Assembly: GCA_025266875.1 (NCBI GenBank)
Contig: JALLLT010000088.1
Coordinates: 1 to 64,000, forward strand
Reading direction: 5' to 3'
Length of the DNA: 64,000 nucleotides
Source: Fennellomyces sp. T-0311
Lineage: Eukaryota; Mucoromycota; Mucoromycetes; Mucorales; Lichtheimiaceae
The notes beneath the pieces are model-generated. The model saw only the letters and a program-made list of their open reading frames with translations, ran no database searches and was not told the origin of the DNA. Shown here piece after piece: positions 51,961 to 62,496 of the stretch. Position numbers and translations under genes: made by a program. Positions within the stretch are counted from its first letter, which is position 1, and each line of letters opens with the position of its first letter.

Positions 51961-52503
51961 GGACACTACAACATCGACTGCTATATTAATATCGCTAATA
52001 AATACGTATTTATAGAATTTTATTACAACATTCTCTTTCGCGAAATAAAATTAAGCTAAATAAGGCACTGGCTATATGATAGTAAACATGCTATGATCCA
52101 AGCAAATCATGCAAAGGGGCTGATAATGCTTATCGAGCTTTAGGAGAGACGCCAGCGTTTACAAGATTTTACAAGGAAACCACAAGATTTCACAAGTAAA
52201 ATAAATTATTTTCACTCTGCGTCCCGGTTTAGGCACCTAGTAGCACGTTGGCCTCCGCCTTAATTTCACATTCAAAAAATTCTTGTTGTCAGGTAGTTTT
52301 CCCGCAACAGTAACTGCTCGCAACAGAACAAAAACCTGTCGGACCTTGATGCTAGATGTTTTCTGTCAGGGCCATTCCTAATAAGGCGCTCTCGTTTTGT
52401 TTCCTTCAAAACTCTAAATTCTCGTTTGTTTACCTTCAATATTCTAAATAGCTCCCAGTCGTAAAACCCCTAAACCAAAGGCACTAAAGGCGTCGACAGG
52501 TCC
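51961..52503. other. Non-coding; right side of the candidate CACTA element
   Basis: There is no gene. ACAAGATTTTACAAG and CACAAGATTTCACAAG copies lie at 52161-52196 and are the inverse of the 43950-43984 cluster. Beyond about 52210 I see nothing clear until weak coding similarity to KDZ starts near 52504. Confidence 0.4.
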
Positions 52504-53886
52504 CCTCAACAAGAGAGGAAACGCTCAGATCCGTAAAGTCCCGAGATTATCTATAATTGAGAGCAATGCGAGGATCTCCCGCCCCTTGGAAATTTTGATG
52601 ACCATTGCAGAATCTCGTCGACCCATGCGCAATGTGTACCTGCGCCGCAAGAACGAGAAAGCGCACAGGGAAAAGGGCTCGAATACTTCGAAAGCCCACG
52701 ATCGCAGTGCCACCTGAGGCATGTTACTCGAAAAACTGCCCAAGGCTTATTTCGAAGGCATTGGGTTCCAGGAACCAAGGCTTGAAGCCATGGAACCAAT
52801 AACGAACGTTATTGGTGATGAGCCCTGCTCATGTAAGAAAAAGTCCAAGACGGTGACATGTATTTTCATGTGTGGTAAATTACGGATATTGGAAGGGGAT
52901 TAGGGTGTAAACATTACAGTGCTAACGTCCATGCACAACTAATAGCGATCAAGGAATTTGAGTTTGAGTACTGCAAGTCTCACTCACCTCTGCCACTACG
53001 CTTGCTACGTCGTCACCTCTTCCCACTCACCCCCACTGTCCCTGGCATCGCAATCCATTTGGATGTGATGCGCAGCATTCACAATTTGCGTTTTCTGTGC
53101 CACCTGTCTATGCACAGCGTGGTCACATATTTTGAAGCGCACTTCCACCAAAAGGTTCTTTGAGTATACTTTAATCTAGCGTCGCTTACGCAATCTTTAG
53201 GTACCTGCTTCCTTAAAGGCCCGCCTTTCAGAAGCATTGCCTTTTTACGAGAGGATGATGCTCAATGTGGAGAAAATACTTCGTTGTGAGTGCCAGGTTG
53301 ACGACGTTTGCCCCGGATGCGTGTTTCTGGTAAGCATATTAAGCGCTCTATTGGTGGAATGGATATTGAGGGATATTGATTGTTATAGCAAGGGCGGAAG
53401 GGCATCGCTGCTGACGGCAACTTCCAGTTGCGTCGCTTTAAGCGTGCGCAGGACCCGCCAGGTGTGGTATTCGAGGGTGCAGACGTGGTAGATAGTCTTT
53501 GGACTGATACAACAGTACCACACAGTGCTAACGTAAGTATTTCGGCTCTACACTTTATAATATTAGCTGCTACGATAACTTGCATTTCTTTTAGTCATCG
53601 AAGAGCGGCTGCGGATCATGGAATGCGCTAGAGAAGCAAGGGGGCCGCTTGACCGGTGTTGATGAAACCGGTGTCTTTGGCATCACCTGCGATCACGGTT
53701 TTCCCTTTGCGTTCCTGGACATGAAGACCCGCGGCGAAAAGTACATCTAATACAGCAGTCCTTACATTCTAGTACTGACTATATTATTCAGGTTCGAGTA
53801 CGTGCTCAGCACCCTTGCCAAAGTTGTGCAGCATCCGCTGTATGATGAACGCATCCGCATTATGTATGATGTCGGATGCAAGATTG

Positions 53887-53894
53887 GTCCAGCT
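53887..53894. repeat. 8-bp target site duplication of hAT-like element, left
   Basis: GTCCAGCT, repeated at 55333-55340, within KDZ3 coding sequence. Confidence 0.9.
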
Positions 53895-55332
53895 TAGGGC
53901 TCTAAACGGGCCATGCCCGACGGGCATCGGGCCAGTTCAGCCGGGCCACACCTGTGGCCCGTGGCCCGTCGGGCCCAACGAAACGGGCCATGTCTTTTGC
54001 CCGAACCCGAAATTACAAGAGCCCAAATTAAAGTGGCCCGCCCGATGAAATCTACAATGTAAACGATCTTAATGCAGCAATGACTAATGTAGAAGTGAAA
54101 TGGGGTTCTGCCTTGTGTTATCGTATATAAGGTTTGGGCAAAAGTCATCTTTATTGTATTAGATCATGTAATCGCTATCTTGCACACACTTTTTTGAAAC
54201 AGCAGAACTTCTGCAAGCAACAAAGGAAGACCAAGAAGTACAAAAAGCCAAAGCGACACAGTGAGACAAACCAGCAATTCGACATCGCAAATGGCGTAGG
54301 AATGCATCCTGCTTTGCATTTTTTCAGCAACGTTTTTTCTCTCGATGCCCGTCAAATGGAATTCAGGTCGACCATATTGCTTCAGAACGAATTTTTAATC
54401 ACCACATACAGTACTACTCGACCATATTTATTTTCCATACAACTGAATTTTACCATATGACTCAGCTTTGTTTTACCGGCACTCCATTCCATTTCGACAT
54501 TGTGCATCCCAATCAAAAAAGGGTGGCTGCGTACATACTGTAATGGTGCATACACAGCCACCCTTATTGTTTTTCAAATAGGTACACTTTTTCAAGCGCA
54601 CTACTCAAGATGAAGAAGGATGCTTGTCGTAGCTCTTTTTTCTTTATCCAATGGTTTTCTGCGAAGCACCACCTTTAGTAAGCCAAAGGTTGGTTTTTTT
54701 CGGTAAGAAAGCGTCTGTATGGTCGAGACACTTTTCAATCACTATTGTTATCCTTTTTTTTCGTGTAATAAAGCTATCATTATACTGATCCACTTTATCT
54801 TCGCGTTCTACTTCTGCTTACACAATGCCAGCTGGAAATTATCTTTGCTTGAACACATAGCCCTTTCACACTAATACCGGTCCTATCCAAGTTCTAAGAC
54901 ATTTGCGGATTAGCGTGCTGCAGGCAGTTTGAATAGTGCTAATTGACGTAGCAGCCTTTCATTGTCGCAACTTGGCCCATCAACACCAATCATTGTGTAA
55001 CCGGATCATTGTAGAAACTGCTCAACCTTTTGACAAATCTTTCCATATTAAAGATGTATACTTAGTTGATTAATCTTTATTTGCAATACACGGTTTTGAT
55101 AGAATCAAATTACATATATAACAAGGGCCATTTAGATGGACGTTTCATAAAGAAAATACATATGCTTCACATTCGGGCACTCGGTCGGGCCAGTGGCCCG
55201 ACGGGCGGGCCGCTATATAGGACCGTGCCCGTTCGGGCACCCACCTTCATACAGCTTTCCTGGCCCGATGCCCGAAAATGCCAGGCCAAAACGGGCGGTC
55301 CACGGGCCTGCCCGCCCGTATTTAGAGCCCTA
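53895..55332. mobile_element. Non-autonomous hAT-like element with GGGCC-rich ends
   Basis: 1438 bp. It begins TAGGGCTCTAAACGGGCC and ends with the inverse TTTAGAGCCCTA, flanked by the 8-bp duplication GTCCAGCT. The terminal 150 bp on each side are packed with CGGGC/GCCCG motifs in both orientations, in contrast to the AT-rich middle. The terminus and 8-bp duplication fit the hAT superfamily. I see no transposase frame, so it is non-autonomous. The middle contains an 11-bp inverted repeat (AAGGGTGGCTG about 54519, inverse about 54556). Confidence 0.88.
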
Positions 55333-55340
55333 GTCCAGCT
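55333..55340. repeat. 8-bp target site duplication of hAT-like element, right
   Basis: GTCCAGCT, after which the KDZ3 exon continues to a GTTCG donor. Confidence 0.9.
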
Positions 55341-55383
55341 GTACAGGTTCGTTTGTTCGTTCATTTTTTTTGTATTACAGAAT

Positions 55384-55501
55384 TGTGATAGTATAGCCAA
55401 ATCAGATTGATAGTCACTTACCCCTTACACACACAAATATGATGCATCACTGTTATGAGAATAAAGTATCTTGTTTAACTGATATTGGTCGGACTATTAC
55501 A
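55384..55501 (+). repeat. Gypsy C 5' LTR (118 bp)
   Basis: TG...CA ends; contains an AATAAAG element near 55460. TTGGTGGAGAAGCG follows directly as the candidate primer-binding site. Confidence 0.93.
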
Positions 55502-55530
55502 TTGGTGGAGAAGCGAAAAACGATCGAAGA

Positions 55531-58500
55531 ATGAGTGCACATCAACCAAACGACCCCAACAACACACAACAGCAACCATTCACTGAACCGGTGGAGGAAG
55601 AAAATCCTTGGTCGCTGAGGCAACAAATTCCGGCCGCTTACCCAGAGTATCGACTGCAACAACAGCAGCCAGCCTTTCAGCAGGCAGGCAGTGAATGGGC
55701 GCAGCAACAATTTCCGCAGACAATGCAACAGCAGCCGACGTATCCAGCCCAGGTGAATCCACTCGAAGAGGAACTTGCTCAACAGCGAGAGATCTCAAAT
55801 CTTCAAGCATCATTGATCCGTGAGCAACAAGCCGAGTTGGAACGGCAACGACAGCGAATGGCCGAATGGGAGCAAGAACGTAGCAACGACATGCAGTCGA
55901 TGCAGCAGAGGCACGCGCAGCATCAAGCGGAGATAGAGCAGGTCACCAGACACATGCACAATATGTACAAGAACTTACGCCCTCGTTCACCTGAAGGAGA
56001 ATCAGTCTCCTCTCAGCTCCATAAAATGATAGCAGCGCTGGAACAAAGAGTACCGTCTCAACAACAGCTCCTCAACCAGATTCAGGAGTTACGAGACCTC
56101 TCTGTTGAAACAAGATCACAAGCATCAACATCAACAATCGCACGTGATGATAGCCCCTTGATTGCCGCGATGCAGCAGCTCACCATAGCATTGCAGAGAA
56201 ATCAAAGTCAGCGATCAGTAGCTCAGGAGAGTCGACAATCAGCGGCACCAAGAACGACAACAAGAGCAACATCAGTGCTAGCATCAGTCGCTTCTAGTTC
56301 ATCAGGTGAAATAGATGATCAGTGGGCGACACCGCCAAGCGACGGCGAATCAACGAGTGCAGGCTCGACGGTGGGTGCTCGCCGAGTAGTGTTGAGGCAG
56401 AACGAAACAACAGTCCGAAAAAGAAGACTGGATATTCCGCCGTTCCAAGGAACAGCAGGAGAGGACCCTTATGCATGGCTCCTAATGTTCGAAAAAGCCA
56501 AACTCTACCACGAATGGTCCGATGACGATGCAGCAAAGGAGTTCATGATGTCAATGCACAAAGACGCTGTCTATTGGTGGGACAGTTTGACAGAAGCCGA
56601 GAAAGGCAACTACACAACAATAAAAGAGGCGTTCACCCAGTACTTTGGTGGCGGCGAGGAGGCAGCAGTCATGGCATTAGGCGAATTGCCGCGCCTGCAG
56701 CAAAAGAACGAAAGCATGGTAACCTTTGGCGCAAGGTTGAAACTGGCGCTTAGTCGTATCGACTCGCAGATGAAAGAAGAGCTTAAGCTCTACTTTTTTC
56801 ACTCGCATGCGAGAGACGAAGTCGCAAAGGAAGTTTCGCGTTATAAGCCTGCCACACTGGATAAGGCAATCCAGTACGCCATTTACTTGGAGAGAACCGA
56901 TAAGACTGCGGAAGCCCAAAATCGGTCAAAGGCGAGAATCCTTAGTGGCCCTATGCTGTCAGCACCAACACTGAATCGTCCAGTTGCCGCACCTCCTCCA
57001 GCTCCAGATACGGCAACACCGATGGAGGATGTACAGATGAATGCCCAACAAAGAGGCAAATCAGGCAAAGGTGGTGGCAAAAACAAAAAACAGCACAACA
57101 AATTCAAGGGCAAATGCTTTCATTGCAAAAAACGGGGCCACAAGGAAGAGGACTGCTGGACGAAGAAAGGGAAGGGGAGCAACGAGCAGACGACGATCAA
57201 GCAGCAAAGCAGCCAGCAAGCAAAACTCAGCAAAGAAGACGAAGAAGATGAGGATTTTGTTTCACCAATGTTCGACTTTTTACAGCAAAACAGTCAAACA
57301 GCAACACTGGTCGACAATATACCAGTGCGACAATCAGTCCAAGAAGATGACACCAATCGGTCAGTATTGCGATTCAAAGTACAAATCCAATTGGGATGCA
57401 TTGAAGTATGGGCGTTGATCGACACTGGCTCTGAAGTAACGTCGATGGATAAAGCAACTTTGGAAGAAACGCAACTACAAAGTTCACCAGCATCACCGAT
57501 CTACATCCAGTACGGCAACAAGTCCAGATCATTGTCCAATCAAGAAGTTTGCACCACTTTGGAAATGAATCAGCAGACATACCGCGTTGACATTCGGGTT
57601 GTTCCAATGCAAAACACAAAGGTGATATTGGGGATGGATTGGCTGGTGGGCGTGGGAGTGTACTTGGATCCAGAAACTCGCACTGTCATCCCGAAATCAC
57701 AGATCATGGCTTGGGTGAAATCAAATGCAACAAACATTGAAACAATGTCGATTCCGCCGAGAATCCAAGAAAAGTTGAAACAACATCCAGTATTGTATGA
57801 CGACACACGCGCACAGACGGTGACACGGATGCCAGTAACACACAAAATCAACACAGGTGATGCGGCACCTGTGTACACACCCAATCCACGCAGGTCACCA
57901 GCAGAGCAAGCAGCCCTAGAAGCCGAAGTCAAGAAAATGGCGGAACAAGGTGTCATTGTGGAATGCACGAGTCCGTGGTGTTCGTCACCTGTGCTTGTAC
58001 CAAAGCCGGATAATAGTTTACGCTTTTGCGTGAATTACAAAAGACTCAACTCCAAAACTGAGCTAGACAAGTTTCCCTTACCAAAGTCGGCAGATTTGGT
58101 TGATCGTCTCGTATCGGTACGTTGGATGACCCTCCTGGATCTCAAGGCTGGGTACTGGCAGATTCCAATGGATCCGGAAGACTCGTACAAAACATGTTTT
58201 TCGGATGGGCAGCGATTGTGGCGCTTTCTGGTGATGCCGTATGGTGTATGCAATGGGCCGGCGACAATGCAGCGATTGATGGTGAACTTGCTAGGCCACC
58301 TGGAGCATACAACCGTTTACATCGATGACATTCTGATCGCCACCAAAGGATCAGAAGAGGAACACTATGAGGCCGTGGAGACCGTTTTGGAAATCTTGGC
58401 AAAAGCAGGCTTGAAGATCAACCTCAAAAAATGCATGTTTATGGTAAAGTCTTGCAAGTTTTTGGGATATATTATTTCGGAGGAAGGAATTCGGCCAGAT

Positions 58501-60378
58501 CCAGAAAAGGTGGAGGCGATCACCAAGTGGAAACAGCCAACAGATAAAAAGTCGTTACAACGGTACTTGGGTATGCTGAACTTTCACCATCGATTCTTCT
58601 GCAATCTTGCCGATGTCGCGTCGCCACTATACAAGTTGTTGCGCAAGGATGTACTATGGCAATAGGGAGCCGAACAAGAAGCCGCTTTTCAGAAACTCAA
58701 GGCAAGGCTACTACAACTCCCTACATTGGCATATCCAGATCCAAACCTCCCATACGATTTACATACGGACTCGAGTGCAGTGGGGCTAGGCGCCGTTCTC
58801 TGTCAAGGGCATCGCCCGGTGGCGTATGCAAGCAAAACACTTTCGGCAGCGGAGCTGAACTACAGTGTGACAGAAAAAGAAGCAATGGCAGTTGTATGGA
58901 GTCTTCAGTACTTTCACTGCTATATTCATGGCGCTCAAAGCTTGACAATCTATACGGATCATGCGGCATTGAAAGCTATCCTTGGTTCTCACGCACACAC
59001 ACCCAGAGGAAGGATCGCAAGGTGGATTTTGGCGATACAATGTTACAGCTTTACAGTTATACATCGGAAAGGTATCGAGAACCAAAGTGCCGATGCACTC
59101 AGCCGGGCCTGCAACGATCAGCAAACAGCAACAGCATCCGTCAGTTTCGAGGAGCTACTCGAGCACCAACGCGAGGACGATGAAATTCACCAGTATTTGG
59201 CCGACAAGGACAAGCGATTCTTCTGGCATTCGGGCGTGTTTTGCATCCAAAACAACAACAAACAGCCTGTGGTGGTAATGCCAAAGACTTTGCGGCACAA
59301 ATTTTTGGAATCAATTCATTTGCACCTGACTGGTGGTCACGTTGGTCGTGATCGTACATTGGATCGAGCATACCAATGGGCGTGGTGGCAAGGCATGAAG
59401 GACGATGTTGGCAATTTTATTCGGTCATGTGGAGCTTGTCAACGACACAAGACCCCAACAAGGAAATTTGGCAAGATGATGAGTATACAAGTTGTCGGGC
59501 AGCCAGGCGAAATATGGGCGGCAGATGTGGCAGTGCTCCCAACCTCAAGCCAGTCGAACCGGTATTTGATTGTTTTCTGTGAGTACTTGACGAAATGGAT
59601 GGTTACCGCAGCGTTGCCTGGATTCGATTCCAACAGCATAGCAAACGTATTGCTCTATGAAATTTGTCTCAAGCATGGGGTAATGAAGAAATTGATCACG
59701 GACAACGGGACAAACTTTGTGTCAGAAGCGATGCAAGCGGTTTGCCAAAGACTTGGGATTGCAAGATCGACGACGAGTGTGGAATGGCCGCAAGTGGATG
59801 GGTTGGTAGAAAGGGCGAACAAGAGTTTGAAAGGCGCATTGGCCATATATGTGGAAAAGCAACCAGATGCATGGGACCAAGCACTACCTTTCGTGACATT
59901 TGCGTTCAATACAAGCAAGCAGGCGTCCACAGGCAAATCACCTTTTGAAGCCATGTACGGACACAAGCCGATTCTACCAACAACAGCCGAGCTCCATTTG
60001 CCAGCCATCAAAACACACAACACCAAGTCGTGGCTTGCATATCTAAACCATTACCTACCGATGCTGCATGAGAAAGTCAGAAGCAATATCCAAAAGGCAC
60101 AACAACGTCAGAAGAAATACTACGATCGTGGAAGACTGGAACGACCGGTATTCAAGGTTGGAGACAAGGTCATGAAAATCAAGCCGAAGGATACGTGGAA
60201 GTTTCCGCAACCAAAGTTTAGCGGACCTTGGGACATCATCAAGATAAATAACAGTCAAGGAACAAGCTTCACATTGCAACAAAAAGTCAACAACCGTTCA
60301 AAGACAACAACAGCAAACCAAGCTCAACTCTATCTTTATCATGAATCGTTGGACTTCTCTGGAGGGGGGATAATGTGA
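55531..60378 (+). pseudogene. Gypsy C gag-pol polyprotein, single frame with one TAG stop
   Basis: ATG 55531 (MSAHQPNDPNNTQQQ) opens a 1044-codon frame. It comprises a glutamine-rich coiled Gag N-terminus, a capsid region (FQGTAGEDPYAWLLMFEKAK), a zinc knuckle CFHCKKRGHKEEDC (about residue 528), protease ALIDTGSEVTS (about 627) and RT with YIDDILIAT (about 929). A TAG at 58663-58665 stops it near the RT-RNase H border (LLRKDVLWQ). The same frame stays open to 60378 with RNase H (LHTDSSAVGLGAVLCQ), the integrase finger (H..H, CGACQ) and core (WAADVAV, TDNGTNF, LVERANKS) and no chromodomain. Gag and pol share one frame, so no frameshift signal is needed. The lone stop may be a point mutation, or suppressed. 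The last codons overlap the polypurine tract. Confidence 0.9.
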
Positions 60379-60491
60379 TAGTATAGCCAAATCAGATTGA
60401 TAGTCACTTACCCCTTACACACACAAATATGATGCATCACTGTTATGAGAATAAAGTATCTTGTTTAACTGCTATTGGTCGGACTATTACA
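60374..60491 (+). repeat. Gypsy C 3' LTR (118 bp)
   Basis: Near-identical to 55384-55501, followed by the AGAAT duplication. Confidence 0.93.
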
Positions 60492-61014
60492 AGAATATAT
60501 TAAGTTATGTACCATCAGAACACGCCATGCCTGCAAGCAATCAATGACGCACCGATTGCTGTGGGCATCTTCCACATCACGGGGCACACTCCAGATTGCC
60601 AGGTCAAGTACCACCCTCGCCTGACGATTGGCTATGGTCTAAAGGACGGTGAGTGGTTGGAAAGACTTTGGTCTTACTTCAACGGTTTTGTATCGATGAC
60701 AAGATACATGACGCCTCTCAACAGGCGTCTTACTTTGACGGTTGCACTGAAGACCTTTTCTCGCCAGAAGGTTGAGAGCATTGGTACGTCTACTTACAGC
60801 TAAACAAATGAAACTACTAAATATCTTAATGATAGCACACACTCTCTTGCGAAAGTACAAGCGCGCACCCCAAGTCCAAAGCGACGCAGACACTGCTCTT
60901 GTTGGATTCAACTTGGAAGAGCTAGCAGTGGAATGGGAGAAGTACGTCCGAAAGGTCGTTATAGAGCCTAGGGGCGCAGGCAACTCTGCTGCAGTCGTTG
61001 TCACGCATGCGTAG

Positions 61015-61845
61015 GATAAGCTTGTTGCCGCGGTTGGTATCTATGATATCACAACCGAGGCGTTTAGGCAACAAGGCAACAGTACATCGTCTAGTAATAG
61101 TTATGGTGATTCAGATCATGCTTACTCTACTGCGCGAAAACCCATATATCAAGTACTTGATATATGTATTGATATATGCCAACCTGATTTTGAAAAAAAA
61201 TGATGGCCCCCCAATTACTAAATAAAGTATATATGCAATAATTATGCAAAGCAGACTTGTAGAATTACTATAACAGAACAATATGTATGCATTGAATTAT
61301 TAAAAAGTATCAGTTGTGATAGCTGCTTCACTTTCACGGCATAAAACACCCAAAAGTACGCACAGATATAATTTACAGTATTATGGTTACGAAAGAAATC
61401 CTTTGAAGATGATAGTTGCTGCCGGAATAGGCACTATTTGGGGGAGAGGTTACTAGACGGTACCCCAAGATTTATAGTGGAAGAAAGCGATTGAATGGGG
61501 GTTATATGCGGCATTATGCATAGTGGAAGAGATGTAAGCATAAAAAAATTGGCAACTACTGCGAGAGTATGCACTATGCACATATATTTTGTGTAAAGAA
61601 ATGATGGTGGATTGAGCAGGGTATGGATAAACTGCACCGGGTCGGGGGAGCTGACAGTGGGGGAGAAAGCTTGCTGCATGATAAGAGCACCAAAGCAACA
61701 GAATATGATAGGATGCATACTGTCTTGTGTAATTGCTATATGTGAAATGCAACTGCTGGTTGTATATATCATACTTAAAAGGACAGCATGCTATCCATTC
61801 GTCTTTTATATACCAAAATTTTTATTGTAAAATATGTAAGCATCA
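61015..61845. other. KDZ3 tail and gene-free spacer
   Basis: After the TAG at 61012 the KDZ3 frame reads VGIYDITTEAFRQQGNS to about 61203 and then stops. From 61210 to 61845 I see no gene or repeat, only AT-rich sequence. Confidence 0.5.
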
Positions 61846-62290
61846 AACAGCAGCAGCGTTAGCAACGGTACCAGAGGCTGAAAAGGGAGCTGTCCAACGA
61901 CGGCTGCATTGATCCGACGTGCTGTGCCTCAGATGATGGCCGCAGTGCTCTGGTTGTGCTCCGCCCGTCATTCGCGAGGGAGAAAGTACTGTATGTACTA
62001 AACCCGCATCATGTATACCGCTGCATTATTCTAAATTAGGAGGCTTTCTTTTTATCTAGCATTAAAGCACTGTATGAGCCGAAGGCGAAGGAGGTGGTAT
62101 TGTTCCACCACCATTTTGATTAGGAAGAGAACGGGATCGATGAGGAGTTGCATCAATGGAGAGCTAATGAAGGAACGGATGCATTGGCGATCGACCGTAT
62201 GAAGAAAAGAATCGAGAGCTCGCCGCTGGAGAAATTTCAGCAGTTGAGAGAGCAAGTTTTGCTATTTTTTGGAGGCGTTACCAAGGACAA
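61846..62290 (+). pseudogene. Possible C-terminal remnant of a KDZ gene
   Basis: Plus-strand pieces read CIDPTCCASDDGRSALVVL, then after an intron-like gap LKALYEPKAKEVVLFHHHF. A TAG (62119) and GIDEELHQWRANEGTDALAI plus PLEKFQQLREQVLLFFGG follow. The charged D-x-L-H-x-W and LEQ/LR-rich ending resembles the C-terminus of some KDZ proteins, so it may belong to KDZ3. The match is weak and the fragment could belong to something else. Confidence 0.3.
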
Positions 62291-62496
62291 AAAGCAATTT
62301 AAAAATTTATCACTCAATATCCTGTAATGCCACGCGTCACATTGGGGTTGCATAAGCAAAGTCTTGCAAGCTGTTGCAGCTGCATTAATTATATCATGCA
62401 CAATAGTGCTATTGTTTTGTAAAAGTTGCCTGTAATTCATTAAGCCATGTGTTTTTAATATGGCTTGCTTATCCAATATAAGCGCGTTAATAAGAT

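Larger units (their letters stand above)
55384..60491 (+). mobile_element. Gypsy C: full-length Ty3/gypsy element with 118-bp LTRs
   Basis: 5108 bp. The LTRs at 55384-55501 and 60374-60491 (TGTGATAG...CTATTACA) differ at one position that I could find (A at about 55482, C at about 60472). A 5-bp duplication AGAAT flanks it at 55379-55383 and 60492-60496. The candidate polypurine tract GGAGGGGGGATAA directly precedes the 3' LTR. One long frame encodes Gag to integrase. It is inserted in an intron of KDZ3, next to that intron's acceptor. The LTRs are very short for this group, and their near-identity implies a young insertion. Confidence 0.93.
52504..61014 (+). pseudogene. KDZ3: decayed KDZ transposase of a different subfamily, split twice
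   Basis: Scattered exons form one KDZ gene. An N-terminal basic part (IAESRRPMRNVYLRRKNEKA) has an in-frame TGA at 52715, then EPCSCKKKSKTVTCIFMCG. A CxC-like exon at 52946-53152 reads SPLPLRLLRRHLFPLTPT and VTYFEAHFHQKV. Further exons are ALPFYERMMLNVEKILRCEC; ADGNFQLRRFKRAQDPP (first D region); GVDETGVFGITCDHGFPFAF; and RIRIMYDVGCKIGPA (second D), where a hAT-like element (53895-55332) is inserted. The exon ends soon after. The next intron holds gypsy C (55384-60491). Coding resumes with VGIFHITGHTPDCQVKYHPR and YGLKDGEWLERLWSYFNG (catalytic E) and continues to a TAG at 61012, after which the frame stays open for about 60 codons. KDZ3 is only distantly similar to KDZ1 and KDZ2. Its terminal repeats were not found. 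Confidence 0.75.

Noticed and set aside
53895..53905. Assigning the 1.4-kb GGGCC-ended element to KDZ because of its 8-bp duplication
   Set aside because: The terminus TAGGGCTCTAAA differs from the CACCnCAGG ends of KDZ1 and KDZ2 and fits hAT better.
61434..61772. 112-codon minus-strand frame in the spacer before the second Tnp2-like gene
   Set aside because: AT-rich, overlaps other random frames, and no recognisable motif.
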